Source: Ziziphus jujuba (lineage: Eukaryota; Streptophyta; Magnoliopsida; Rosales; Rhamnaceae). Taken from it: a stretch of 64,000 nucleotides of DNA. Below, in pieces: positions 48,466-61,073 of the stretch; positions within the stretch are counted from its first letter, which is position 1, and each line of letters starts with the position of its first letter. The translations under genes and the position numbers were made by a program. Under the pieces are notes generated by a model that ran no database searches, was not told the DNA's origin, and saw only the letters and a list, made by a program, of their open reading frames with translations. The stretch spans positions 13,005,501 through 13,069,500 of the forward strand of contig NC_083379.1 in the NCBI RefSeq assembly GCF_031755915.1. The letters are read 5' to 3'.

Positions 48466-49276
48466 ACTTAACCCTTAAGTCGCTCTTGGAAAAACCATAA
48501 CATAAAACAAATAATAAAATATATTTTTCAAATATACCTAACTTGCATAGGCAATTGTTAAAACTCCACATTGAAATTCATATCTTAAAATCCATAGCAT
48601 AAAATAAAATATGCACGCTTGTAATGGAGGTACGTACAACACCTTCTACATGTTACGTAATCCATGATTCCAACTGTCGCCGACACTCTGCTACCAATAC
48701 AAACCAGGGTGGTTGCCTATATTGGCCGTCCAATTCCCCGGGCTCGTAGGCAACATGATCATGGGGCTAGCTCTACATGGACCACATTGGTTCGCCGCCT
48801 CCATATGGTGCAGTATAATATCAAACAATATAGCATACAGATACATGTATGAACACAAACCAAAAATACTTGAATAAAACACCTTTAATTTCAAATACCA
48901 CTTTGAAAAGCATTTAAATTATGATAATCGATCGGGAAAATATTTTGACGCCTTGAAATCGATCGACACACATCCTTAGGCAATTATCCTTCTTCTCCAT
49001 GAACGAAACGGATACCATTCACGATGATAAGCTTGACCTTCAAAAAGAAAAGGCATCCTCGACCATCGACTAGGCCATAGGAATTCCCCGTTAGGCTAGA
49101 TGATCCTAATTGACACCCTCGAAGATTAGAGTTATTCAAACTCGGGCAACGAATTTACTTCGAGACAAACAGAAAGAACGCTTTCACACGGGTAAAACGA
49201 GAGATTAAACACGGATAGGATGCACAACAATGCACAGTCCCTTAGGAATACTAGAACCTAGAGCTCTGATACCAAC
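48466..49276 (-). other. Leader and primer-binding site, copy 3
   Basis: PBS at 49263-49274. Nothing else is recognised. A short insertion near 48886-48905 distinguishes it from copies 1 and 2. Confidence 0.75.
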
Positions 49277-52200
49277 TGTCAGGACCCGTCCAGAATTCCT
49301 TCCCCGGAACCCTAGACAGCCCTGATCCCAGGGAAATACCACCGAACCTTCCAACGGAAAATCCGGCAGCACCTCCCCTAAGGGATTTACTTACCACAAA
49401 TTTACCTGCACTGAAAACACACTTCAAAAATATCCCCTTATTCCTCCCACAAACTACAAATTGGTTCCACAAATTGCAGTACTTAAAAAAAATAAATACA
49501 GTAATCCAGTGCAAAATAAATACAACAAGAGTGAAAGAAATATTACAACTGCAATAAAAGAATAACAGGGTACTGCCGAACTAAAACAGCGAGGAAGATC
49601 AAGTCCGCTCCGAGTGAACACCGACAACCTGGTACCTAGAGGAACGGAATTTAAGAGTGTGAGATGCTAATCATCTCAGTGAGCGACCCTACTACTATAC
49701 CATATATTATCACAGTAATAAGTATAAATAATAATTATTTGGAAATAATAATATTTTCTCTCAAAACCCTTACAATTCTCTCAGTTGGAAAGGTTCCCCT
49801 TTTAAAACAATTTCACAAAAACCCTTTATCCATATGCCCCGAAAACCAAGACATCAATTAAATACCAGAAGCGGTAACAATTATATTTTTAATTCCAATT
49901 CAGTTTCCAAACATTTTATTTTTAAAACACAGTTCTGAAAATTATTTGATGCACCCACTATATACCAGTGGCGCCAACAGTACCCAGCGTCCCAAGGTAC
50001 CGCCAGACAGGAGGTTATAGAGAGAAACCGGCATACGGTCGCGTGGCGTCCCACAGCGCCGCTGCTAACCTGGTGTCCCGGCCAAAGGGGGGTGGCCGCC
50101 CTCTCCGATGGCATCCACAGGACACCCTCATAATATCAACCGCGCGCTACTCACACCCACCTGCGCGCTAATCACATCACCTGCGCGCTAATCACACCCA
50201 CCTGCGCGCTAATCACAACCGTGTGCACACTAACCATATCACATATACCATATCACATAATCAGAACACCAGTACGTGCACGGTGCATCTAAAAATCATA
50301 AAATCCACAATTTAAATTATAAAACAAATTTCACATTTTTCATAAGCATAGCGGGCATAATCCATCCGCTTGAACCGGGAATTTTCCCACAATTTCTTTG
50401 TAATCAATGCCATAAATTCCATGATTTTCAAATCCACCAACTCCCAAATCCATCAATTCAAATATCCACATTTTTTCCAAGCATAAATAATTTCTCGAAA
50501 TATCATAATCAAATCCCATAATATTTTATGGGCATATTTCATAAAAATTGAAATCACCAACATAACCAAATATTTTCCTTGAAATATTTGAAAATCGAAT
50601 CGTGCCCAATTTACCATTAAAACCACACCAATTTCAAAATCCTCAAAACCATAAAATAATTCCACATGGCATAAATTGATGAAATACACATTTTCTTAAA
50701 TCCGATAAATTCACAAATAATTCCACAATAATTCAAATAAATATTTGGCACATAGAAATTAAATTCCAAATATTTAAATCACACATTATATATTCACCAA
50801 TTAAATTCCCAAAATTAATTTGAAGGTGGGTCACTCACCTTGTGCACGTATCTCAATCAAGATCCTCCGTAGGATTGACTCCGCTACTTGCACGTGCACC
50901 TAAAACATCCACAGTACCAAAACCACAAATATTAATATTTTATTCGGGTAATCCCTAAATGGGTACCCGGGGAGCGAACACCAAACGATAACTAAAATTT
51001 ACGAATTATATACCGAATCGAAGCTCGAGTGATGCTAATCACAGATCCGGTCTTAATTTCCGATGATCGTACCCGACGGGGTCGGAATTTTATCGGGAAG
51101 CTTTTCGGGTTTCGGCTCCGCAATTCTCCCAAACCGTCGCGAATTGGTGGAAACGGAAGTCGGATTTGGGTTCAGGAGGTCGAACACTGCGGACTGGAGC
51201 TGGCCGGAATTTTCGGGGTACTCGCCGGAACAGTGATTTCCGGCGGCCGCCACGTCACCGGCAACCGTCGCCGGAACAGTAATTTCCGACGGTGGCCGTT
51301 TGCTGTGAAATTTTGCAGATTTGTAGATCGTGAGGAGAGCAATCCAACGGGACCGACGGTGAGCAAAACGGAGGTCGGACGGCGGAGAAATCACCGTTTG
51401 AAGATTTTCGACCCCTCGCCGGAAAACGCTCCGATCCCGGCGCGTCGGTGGTCCGATGGCCGTGATTTTTGGTGGGTAGGCCGGACTTGAGGAGAGGATG
51501 CTGGGTGTATGGCGCGTGTACTGTACATCGGCCGGAATAGTGCCGATTCGCGGTGGCCGGCGGTGGAGGGGAAAAATCGCCGCCAAACTTCGGACGTCCG
51601 ATCCGGGCGCGTCCGGCGGCCGTTCGCCGTGAAATTTGGAGGTTTTGCCGGAAATGAGGTGGGCAATCTGGCTGGCCGGCGCGTGTACAGTAACTAGGCC
51701 GGAAAAACGTGAAAATGGCCGGCGGCCGGCGGGTCCTCTCTCTCTCTTTCTCTCTCCTCTCTCTCTTTCTCTCTCTTCTCTCTCTTTCTCTCTCTTCCCC
51801 GAGAGTTTTTCAAAATTAAAACCCTGCGTGACACTGTTCATGCCACGTGGACCAATCAGAAACTGACACGTGGCGTTTCACTGTTCACCGACCCAAAAAA
51901 AATATTAAAATAATACGGTATCCGGTAAACTTCAAACGTCCATAACTTTTTAACCGGATGTCCGTTTTGAGCGTGCCGCTAGTCTGTGAACTCGTATCGA
52001 CGAGCACTTCACAACCATGCATGAGTCAAAGCTCAATTCCCCATAAAAAAAAAGTCAACTCCGGCACCCCTTGGACAGTTTGGACCGCAACTTGTTTCGT
52101 CCATAACTTTCAAACCGTAGCTCCGTTTTCGACGTGCTACCAGTCTACGAACTCGTGGCATCGTGCACTTCGCCACGGTGCCCTAGTCATCTTGAAATTC

Positions 52201-52305
52201 CCACCGAGTCTAAAAGTCAACTTTTGACCCTCTTCGGTCAACGGTCAACGGTCAACCTCGATCAACGTGCACGGATTCCGGTGCGATTTGGGACGGGGTG
52301 TTACA
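49277..52305 (-). repeat. LTR E (5' LTR)
   Basis: The same length as LTR D and nearly identical to it by eye. Ends are TGTCAGG...TGTTACA on the plus strand. Confidence 0.93.
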
Positions 52306-52909
52306 ATTTATATAATATTTTTCATTTATAAAATTCAAATTCAAATGCAAATTCAAATTTAGATGTATTTATATAATTTAATTCAAATTCAAATATATTT
52401 ATATAATAATTTTTATTTATGAAATTCAAATTCAAATATGTTTTTTGATTCATTGTAAATAATTAATTTCCTTATAATACTCATAATATAATTTTATTAT
52501 TATTATTATTATCTTATAAATATGTTTTTGCTTTTTAAGGTAAATTATTTATGGAATTTAAATTAAAAAAATATGGTTCGTGGAGATGGTGGTATTAATA
52601 AATACACAAATAAATAAGCTAATAATATGTTATATTTTATTTTATTTTTTTCTGTTGTTACCAAATTGACCATAGATTGTAGACAATTCCCTTTTTAATA
52701 GTCTCAAATTTGTAATTTAACAGACCGTCATTTCTTCAATTCAAAAAAAAAAAAAAAAAGAAGGCAGCCATTTCCAATTCTTTATAACTGGAATTGAATT
52801 AGAATGGGAGTTCAAATATAATATCCAAGCACGCCTGATTGATTTCAAACAGTTGGCTATTCGTTGTAACAGTGAACTCCCATTCCGATTGATTTATGCA
52901 TCTGCAGCA
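52306..52909. other. AT-rich sequence continuing the split Helitron-like copy
   Basis: To about 52560 this repeats the AATTCAAATTCAAAT phrases seen before the retroelement. The remainder is unrecognised; an A-rich run lies near 52743-52760. Confidence 0.45.
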
Positions 52910-53055
52910 TAGATCAATTGTAACAATCTGAATAGCTTTTTGTCCTTCTTATCCTTGGTTCTGGGTTCAGGTGGTATCTTCTTGTACGCTTTGTACAACA
53001 CTGATGGTGACGATGTTGTGTCAACTAGGTAGCATTTTGTCTATATTTTACTGAA
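52910..53055. repeat. F-box 3' flank duplicate without its gene
   Basis: Alignable with 36720-36890 and 57270-57400 downstream of F-box copies 1 and 2 (CAGGTGGTATCTTCTTGTAC here). No F-box coding part precedes it, which points to a deleted copy. Confidence 0.55.
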
Positions 53056-53464
53056 TCATATAGATTGTGCATATGTACTTGCCAGCTTGGTTGTCTCTAA
53101 GCAAATTTTCCCTAATCCAGTACAATTTCCCTGTTTATTAGAATAAATAACATTGAAACTGATATTATAAAGAGAGAGAAAATTTACTGAGAGCTTTAGA
53201 GGTCGAAGATGTATATACCTTTTTGTTTTGAGGGGATATAAGATTCTTGTGGTATGACTGGGTGTTAGAATTTAGTTTGTAATATTACTAGCGCATTCAA
53301 TCGCAATAATTGTAATAATGAAGTTGTTAGTGGTTACCGGTTAGTTTGAAATACTGAGACATCATAATGTACAAGTTTTTTTTTTTTTTTTTTTCCTAAC
53401 ATAAATTTAAAAAGTGTATTCAATATAAAGTTTAATGAATTTATAATAAGTTATAGACTTTAAA

Positions 53465-53899
53465 AGGATGTATTCAATTTAGAGTTTAATAGATTTAAAA
53501 TGAGTTATAGATTTTAAAGGATTTAATAGATTGTTATAAAACTTCATAGATTTTATAAAAAATTTATAAGAATTCAACAAAATCTTTAGGATTAGTGCTG
53601 AATTTGATATTGACAATTTTCTTCACAATTTTACTATTAAGATTTTTTCAAATCCATTAAAATTTATCATTTTTTAAAATATTTTAAAATTAATAATTTT
53701 TTTAATACCACTAAATTTTAAAAGAATCCTACAAATTTTTAATTGAATACATTTAAATTTTAATAGATTTTTATAAAATCCATTAAAATATGAATTGAAT
53801 ATCATTAGACTTATATGAATTCTTTTAAAATCTAAATCGAATACCTCTAAATGTCTAAATATTTTTAAAATCTTTCAAACTCTAAATTGAATATACTCC
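53465..53899. mobile_element. MITE with long terminal inverted repeats
   Basis: The left end AGGATGTATTCAATTTAGAG is nearly the reverse complement of the right end CTCTAAATTGAATATACTCC. The body is AT-rich without a frame, and TTAAA flanks both sides. Similar TIR-like phrases at 53415-53460 and after 53904 suggest that it sits inside an older related element reaching to about 54240. Confidence 0.6.
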
Positions 53900-54541
53900 T
53901 TAAATGATTTGATGGATTGTTATGGAATTTAATAGATCCCATAAAAAATTTATAAAAATTTAACGGAATCTTTAAAATTAAGGTTGAATTTCATATTAAT
54001 AATTTTTTTCATAATTTTATTTTTAAAATATTTTCAAATCCATTAAAATTTATTATTTAAAATATTTTTAAATTAATAATTTTTTTAATATTTATAGATT
54101 TTAAAATAATTTTACAAATTACTAATTAAATATATTAATTTTTATAAATTCTATTAAAATTTAAATTGAATATTATTAAATTTATATAATTTTATTTTTA
54201 AAATTTAAATCCAACAATTCTAAATTTTTAAATTTTTTAAGGATAGGGCTAAAGTAGTAATCTAACAGATAACCGAATTCCATTCCCCAATTTCCACTGG
54301 AATTCAACCCAAGCCCATCGAGAAAGTACACTGTGGTAGCATATACGCCTGGTTCGATTTCAAACATTTTAACCAAAAAGTCTCTGCAAATTGAAAGCTC
54401 TCCGTACATCACCCCCAATCCACCATGAAATTTCTTCTTCGAGAAAGATACCCTCAAAACCTTACCTACTACCTACCACCACCACCACCACCACCACCAC
54501 CATCTTCTTCTTCCTAATCGCCCCTGCAGCAAAGCAGAGAG

Positions 54542-55728
54542 ATGGATTCAGGCCCTCCAAAATGGAAATCCCTGCAAGTCGACAGGCTGGAGGAGATTTC
54601 GAATCGATTAGAAACTCGTACGGACATTCTCCATCTCCGCGGTGTCTATTCCTCTTGGCGTTCTTCAGTCCCTCTATAATCACCCTGATGCTCACCTCTT
54701 AAACTTCCATTTCCACTCGATCCCGACGACTACCTCAACCGCAAGCCTACTACAGGCCACTACTTTCTCAAAGAGAGCACCGTATACTGCCTCGCAACCC
54801 CCTTGACCACAAAGATTTCATCCACTTCTACCAACTACTGGTTTGTTAGGATTGAAGATCCTGACGACTCCGGCAAAGTTCGGCTGCAGCACCTTATTAC
54901 CAGATGGACCATCAACAAACTGGGTGGGTAAGATTGATAGCCTACCCGATCAACTCATTATCAACTTGTTGGATTATAGGATCAGGGAGGTCGGCAAAAT
55001 GCTTGATGTCCAATTTGTTGAAGCAAGTAAAATCGACGATAGTGGAAGTGTACTTAATAAGCGGAAATCTGTTCGGATTAAGAAAGTTGCTTGCTGTGGG
55101 TTTTAAGAATGAGAGTGAGTTTTGGGTCAAGGCTATGCTTGCTTGCTAGTGGGAAATTGGGAGTTTGGAAAATGGGTGATGAGAAATGGGCAATAGTTGA
55201 CGATGGGCATGACATGTCTGATAATGGGAATATTGCTTTTCACAATGGAAGTTTTTATACTGTGAATGATGCGGGGCTGACCATAGCCGTTGATCCTTCA
55301 TCTTTGCAAGTTACTCATTGGGAATCACTATCGGGGTTACTGGAAGTACTTGGTGAGTTCGTTTTGGGGATTTGTTTCTGATTGATTGATTGATTTTGAT
55401 GTCGATTCTGATGGCTAAGACGTTGGTGGTAGGAGCCATTTTTTTAGAACTTTAAAGTTTAATGAAGGGATACGCAAATGGGTTTTTGTGAAGCACTTGG
55501 GCGATCAGGTAATGTTCGTGGGAAGTAGTTGTCGTTTCTCTGTTTGGGGTAAAGATTTTACTGGGTTGAAGAAGAACCATGTTTTTTTTCCCTGATGAAT
55601 ACTGTTGTGGTGTTATCGATGATTTTCCAGACTTGGAGGATGATGTTGCTCAGCCCCTGAAACCTTTGGTTTGCTATTGTAAAGTTTTCTGGCCTACACC
55701 AACCTGGTTCGAGCAAAGACCAAGTTGA
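54542..55728 (+). pseudogene. F-box/DUF295 protein gene, broken (copy 2)
   Basis: From the ATG at 54542 the frame reads MDSGPPKWKSLQVDRLEEIS, then LHLRGVYSSWRSSVPL, an F-box, and stops at about 54680. Further pieces in other frames give PLDPDDYLNRKPTTGHYFLK and INLLDYRIREVGKM. 55091-55381 has ELGVWKMGDEKW-type and NDAGLTIAVDPSSLQVTHW motifs of DUF295, and the C-terminal VFWPTPTWF ends at a TGA at 55726-55728. Layout and flanks match copy 1; each carries its own stops and frameshifts. It was once an SCF substrate adaptor of about 380 residues. A CCA/ACC microsatellite lies just upstream at about 54475-54503. Confidence 0.83.
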
Positions 55729-58700
55729 AAGTACTTTTAATTATCAAGTTATGGTTTTATTTGTTAATGCATTAATATTGAAGCACCTTGTGAATCTTTA
55801 TTTAACTGTACAGTAACTGTTTCATGATTTCCGTTTCAATTAATTTATGTTTTTTGGCATTTCAGTGGTTTGGTGATAGGATTGCCGAAGCCAGTTATAG
55901 CTTTATAGGAAAAATGGATTGCCAAATAAATTAGCCGAACCATGCTTAATATTCTGGACTTCTTTTGGGATTCGTATTTGGTTACTTTTTTTGTTTGTGC
56001 ATCTATGTCTCTGGTTTCCACACACTTACACATTGAACAATATATTCCTGTTTTAGATTTTTATGTGTTTAATTTGTATACGTTTTTGTATATGCATTTA
56101 TATGTCTGTATTTATACATATATATGTATATGTGTATTGTATTTAAATATGTATGTAAGTATATATCTTATTGATCTCCCAAAAATATAGGTTACCTGAA
56201 ATCTCTTTTTGAGTGGATTGCTTCTGTGATTGATTCAAGATTGTTGTTTATCTTTAATATTTGATCTTCTTTTAGATTAGAGTGTTTGAGCATTATTAAT
56301 GTATCCTTGTTGACAAAGATTGTATTTGCTATTTAATAAATTGATTAGTGAAACCCTTAAGCTGAACTTTTAGCAATTAAAGTCAATTTCATGTATTTGC
56401 TAAAGTACCTATAAACGAGATTATGACAAAATCAATATTTTTGCCCATAGAAGTTTGGAGTACTGAATTATGAACTGCTTTTAGAATTTTAGTTATCATG
56501 AGTCATGTAGTGGGTTTAACGAAGGTAATAACTCTCTGTTTAATTATTCAGTTTCTATGGTTTATATTATATGATATATGAGAATCTCAAATAATAGACA
56601 CCTTTTTGTTTGTGCAAGTTCTGTTTCATTCTTGCATTCACTCAACTTGCTGCAATATTTTTGAACAATATCACCTTGTGGATGAATCCTAATGCTTTTA
56701 GTGAGAGTATACCGAAGATTACCAGTAGCTGACAATAGTTGTAGGCAATAATAATATAACTTCTGATACTTCTAGAAGTTTTAATTTTGTATTTAAGATA
56801 CAAAAATTCCATATCTCTACTACTAAACTGCAATACTGTGACTGAGGAATATTTTTTGTAAATCCCATCAGAGTCAAACTGTTCTACACCTTGTATCTCT
56901 AAATTTTGTGGATACTCACTATTATTGGACAGTATTGTATGATGCCTTTTATCACTTTTTTCTGGTGTGAAATCGCCAACATAATGCCTATATCTCAATG
57001 ATATCATATGAATGGGGAACATTTGCATTAAAATTTCCACAATGCTTGTACTTTGCTTAAAATATTTGCAGCTAATTTTTATACATACATCTTGCATATG
57101 TAATTTTACTTGTGTACATTACTTATTTGGTCCTTGTTGTTCGTGTTATGCGGTTTGTTGCAGGAAAAATAATTTCATATGTTAAAAATTTTCTTTGTTT
57201 GTGAAAATTTCTTGTACTGGTGATCGACAGACAGATTTTTGCGTATGTATCCTTTCACCCAAAGAAGTTTGATAACAATTAGCAATCTGATTAGCAGTCT
57301 GTTGTCTGTTCTGTTAGGCAGCCTTAATTTCTTGGTTCAGTTGGTGTCTCTTATACATTTGATACCAAACTGATGGTGCTGCTGTTATGTTGAAATGGTA
57401 GCTTTTATATGTATATTTTGAAGAACATTTAGTTTTAGAGATTGTGTATGCTTGCATGCTTGTTCGATTTTGTCTTTGATAATTTCTATTAACTTGAGAT
57501 TGAGGGACAGGCAGTTTTTCCCCTAAATACAAAATTAACAACCATAGCTTAATTGGATTTTACCCAAGGGCAATTTAAAAGCATGTAATTTTACTAGATA
57601 TTTTGAGCATGTATCTATTCTCACCGATTTCCCTTATATACAGGTTATCTACAATTTTTGATTTTTTTTTTTTTTTTTGAGAATAAACTGCCATATGGAC
57701 AGGGATTCTAGCTTCTTCTTCTTTTCTTTTTGGTTTTGTTATTTTCAATTATATAGAAACAAGCTTTTGTAACTCACCTAATCTGACATGCGTTTGTTGA
57801 TCGGTTGTGTGACTTTTATTCAGGGAATCATCAGCGACCTTTTTTTTTTTTTTTGGGTAATTTCATCAGCAACGTATTTGATATTGAATAAATTGATAAT
57901 CGATCCCTAGAACAAAATTTTTAGTTATTAACCTCAATGTCAGATGTTCGGAAATTAACTACATACTAGATTTATGGCAAACTCAAGTCATTATTCCCCT
58001 AATATTTTTTGAGTGGTAAATTGTGAACTAGATTTTTATTGTTTAGGGCTGCTCATTATATAAATGGTAAACTACATATATTTAAATATCATATTCACGA
58101 TCTTATTTATCAGAATACCTTTTTTTTCTGTAACTTTTACCAAAAGCAACTAAAACTGGCATTGTGTTTTCAATAGAGCACAGATGATTATGGTGGGATT
58201 GATAATTGGTTATTTTTCTTTTGTACATCTTTCTCTATTTCAATTTTCTTTCCTGAAATACTATTTAGTGAAAGATATTTAATATCTAATATTGATATGC
58301 ATATATTCATCCCATTCACATTTTTTATGTTTATTAAAGTTTACCAAAGAGAGAGTGAAGTAATTTAGAATCAATGTGAAATTTGGGGTACAAAGTTGAA
58401 GTTTTAGGTTCAATTCAATCCCAATGTCTAATTTCTGGTGTTCAATCATGCTTGTAAAGTAGATAATCCTTCCATATTCTATTTTAACATATGTCCAAGA
58501 ATCTAAAAAGAGTATAACTTAAGGAAAATGCCATTTGGATTAGAAAATTAGTTTTAGGATTTTAGAATAAAAAATAATAATAAAATTAAATATTTCAATC
58601 AAAATTTACTATATAAAATGGTGATTTCCGGTAAATTAATATTTCCTTAAGCTACTAAAAAAGAAGTCAAAAACTAAAAATCTTGTAAATATATTAAACC

Positions 58701-58732
58701 ACAACACCCCCCACACCCCCTAAACCACAACA
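55729..58732. other. 3' flank of F-box copy 2
   Basis: No gene is recognised; the 151-codon minus-strand frame at 56642-57097 has no domain I know. About 57270-57400 is alignable with the 3' flanks at 36720 and 52910. Confidence 0.5.
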
Positions 58733-58752
58733 CCCCCCCCCCCCCCCCCCCC
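58733..58752. repeat. Run of 20 cytosines
   Basis: Preceded by two C-rich phrases (ACACCCCCTAAACC among them) and followed by GGCCGGGTGCCCC in an otherwise AT-rich area. It may form an i-motif/G-quadruplex, or may be a base-calling or assembly artefact. Confidence 0.7.
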
Positions 58753-59368
58753 GGCCGGGTGCCCCAAAAAAAAATAAAAAACTGCAAAAGTGAATTCAGT
58801 TTCCTTAATATTATATAAAAGTTTAAACTTTTAAGATGTAAAATCTATTATTATAATTTGTTCAATATGTTATCAATTTTTATGCTTATAACTTTTGATA
58901 GATTGTTCTTTAAAAAAAAGAAAAAGAAAAAGAAAAAGAAAAAGAAAAGAAAATTGATACATTTAATTTTTCTTTTCAAAAAAAAAAAAAATTTAAACAT
59001 CAAGATTATTTTTTATTTTTATTTTTTTTGAGCATGTCAAATTGAAAATGAAATATTCTAAAAAATGATAGCTTTGTGACAGGGAAAAAAAAATCCGATT
59101 ATCCGAATGGACGTTTCCAACAATATCACCTTGTAGTCTTTGCACAATATCTCTTTCAATTTATAATTAAATTATTAATCTAAAATTTCTAAATTGGTAC
59201 TACTCCATTCCCAAATCCCAATTCACAACTGTAAAATTGAATTTCATAACCCAAAAACCCATAAGCTTCTCTTTCTTCTTCTTCAAGAAACAACAGACCA
59301 CAAAACCCCAAAACACCATCTTCTTCTTCTCATTCTTCTCCCTGTAGTGAAAGCAAAAACAGAGAAGG
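58753..59368. other. AT-rich 5' flank of F-box copy 3
   Basis: An AAAAAG microsatellite lies at about 58911-58950. The pyrimidine-rich 59260-59340 stretch resembles a 5' leader. No gene is seen. Confidence 0.5.
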
Positions 59369-59513
59369 ATGGATTCGAGCCTTTCAAAATGGGCATTCTT
59401 CCAAAGAGACATGCTGGAAGAGATCACGAAGCGACCTGACACTCCTACGAACATCTTGCATGTGCAAGCCGTTGGCGTTTCATGTTGTTCTTCAGTCTCT
59501 CTTTGTTGGAGTT
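59369..59513 (+). pseudogene. F-box/DUF295 gene start, cut by a copia element (copy 3)
   Basis: The frame begins MDSSLSKWAFFQRDMLEEIT, then NILHVQAVGVSCCSSVSL, aligning with the starts of copies 1 and 2. It is interrupted at 59514 by a copia LTR. The rest of the gene, if it survives, lies beyond the right window edge. Some F-box residues already differ from copies 1 and 2, so it may have been damaged before the insertion. Confidence 0.75.
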
Positions 59514-59812
59514 GTTTGGTTTACACGTCAATGCTTCAGCAACAAGTTTCAACTTAAGAAAATGCCAGCTGGCTTAACAGACTTGTAAAAATGATGTGTT
59601 TCTTGTTTTGCTTGTTCTTAAAGCTGTTACAATAGTTAATATACGTGTATATATATTCAGTTAGTTAAGAGACTTGTATTGTAAGCAGTTATTCAATAAT
59701 AGAATAATAGAAATTTTCTCTCATTTTCTCTTGAGTTTTCTTTCTTCTTCCTCTTCCTTAGAAATCTTAGGTTTACACAATCCTCTGAAACTTCTTGGTT
59801 CTAGGATCATCA
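59514..59812 (+). repeat. 5' LTR of the copia element
   Basis: Starts TGTTGGAGTTG and ends CTAGGATCATCA; about 299 bp. A two-base CA spacer separates it from the PBS. If the spacer belongs to the LTR, the end is 59814. Confidence 0.75.
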
Positions 59813-59814
59813 CA

Positions 59815-59826
59815 TGGTATCAGAGC
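59815..59826 (+). promoter_or_regulatory. Primer-binding site of the copia element
   Basis: TGGTATCAGAGC is complementary to the 3' end of plant initiator tRNA-Met and lies two bases after the LTR. Confidence 0.85.
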
Positions 59827-59858
59827 ACAATGTAGTGATGGAGTAGAGCACGATCCTG

Positions 59859-61073
59859 ATGATTTCTCCATTTCCAAGCAATTTGTTCAAGCTCGATGAT
59901 GGAAACTACTTTGTCTGGAAATCTCAGGTGCTTCCTATACTCAAAGGTGATAAATTCATTGAATTCATTGAATATTAAACTTTTAAGGATTGGATTAAGA
60001 ATGACCAACACAATTTTGGTGTACATGAAAGTACGACTGTCATAAACATGAAAGATTTTGATCGAGAAAAAGAAAATTGGTATATTCAAGATCAGTTTCT
60101 GGTTGGATGGCTTAAAGGAACTTTGTGTTACTTTATTTCTAGACACTTTGTTGGAAAATACACAACCTTTCAACTCTGGAATGCAATTGAAAACCGATAT
60201 GTTGCAAAATCTCAAAGTCGAGTCTTGCATTACAGAAAATTGTGTCAAAATGCCAAGAAAGGAAATTTACGAGTTAATGAGTATATTTTGAAAATGAAAG
60301 ATCTTGTAAATAATCTAGCAGCTACGGGTGATGAAGCTACTGAAACAAATCTCATTGTATACATACTTGGAGGTCTAGGATATGAATTTGAACCTATTTT
60401 TACCATTTTAGGAATCAAGCCTGAACAATATACCATCGAAGATATTCAGAATCATTTGCTTGCTTTTGAGTCGAAACTGGATCAAATGAATACATCAGTG
60501 ACCTTTAATCTGAGTAACGCATCTGCACATTTTCTTTCTAAGCAAGTTTATCGCAATGGTAGAAACACAGGTCAGATTAACTCTCCATCAGAGCATGTTA
60601 ATTCTAGTTTTAATGTTCGCAATGTGGATGAATCATGTAAGGCATTTGAGCCTGGTGGTCAAAACACTTCGATAATGCAACCTTTTAGTGAAATCAATAT
60701 CACCTCTGAAGCAGGTCATCCTCAAAGATCCATTGTGTTGCCTGTTGGCATGAATTCTGTGAAAAATGACATGGATAGGAATCATTTCTCTAGCAGAGGT
60801 TACAACTTTCAAAACTCTTATGATCCAAACCTTACAGGTCAATTTTACAATAGGCAATCATTTTTTAGAGGAAGAGGAAGAGGTGGTAGAGGTCGTGTAC
60901 ACTGTCAAATCTACCATAGACCAAGTCACACTGCAAACACTTTTTACTATCTTGTGAGACATCCAGCTAGCAATGCTGTTAATCAATATGCTGGAGTCAA
61001 AAATGCTATGAGTAATGCTTCAATAGTTCCAATGGCAAACATGTCCTATGTTCCCAATAACTTTGGTTTCTAG
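59859..61073 (+). pseudogene. Copia gag, one internal stop
   Basis: The frame from the ATG at 59859 reads KLDDGNYFVWKSQVLPILKG, hits TAA at 59976-59978, and continues in the same frame with WKQ-free DWIKNDQ, FQLWNAIENRYVAKS and GGLGYEFEPIFTIL of the UBN2-type gag domain. A GRGRGGRGR stretch precedes a degenerate zinc knuckle (CQIYHRPSHTANTF), in which expected cysteines are lost. It ends at TAG (61071-61073). Nucleocapsid function is unlikely. Confidence 0.85.

Larger units (their letters stand above)
42835..52305 (-). mobile_element. Complete-ended Ty3/gypsy chromovirus-like element with permuted interior
   Basis: Two 3,029 bp LTRs (42835-45863 and 49277-52305) enclose a 3,413 bp interior. 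The target duplication is exact: ATTTA at 42830-42834 and 52306-52310. The PBS for initiator tRNA-Met is at 49263-49274 and a PPT at 45864-45877. The LTRs look almost identical by eye (one C/T difference near 43501/49943), so insertion was recent. The interior has the same permuted order as the 15937 array, with two further deletions: about 407 bp of integrase and about 54 bp in the protease region. Confidence 0.95.

Noticed and set aside
56642..57097. 151-codon minus-strand frame as a gene
   Set aside because: It lies in the F-box 3' flank with no domain and no support in the duplicate flanks.
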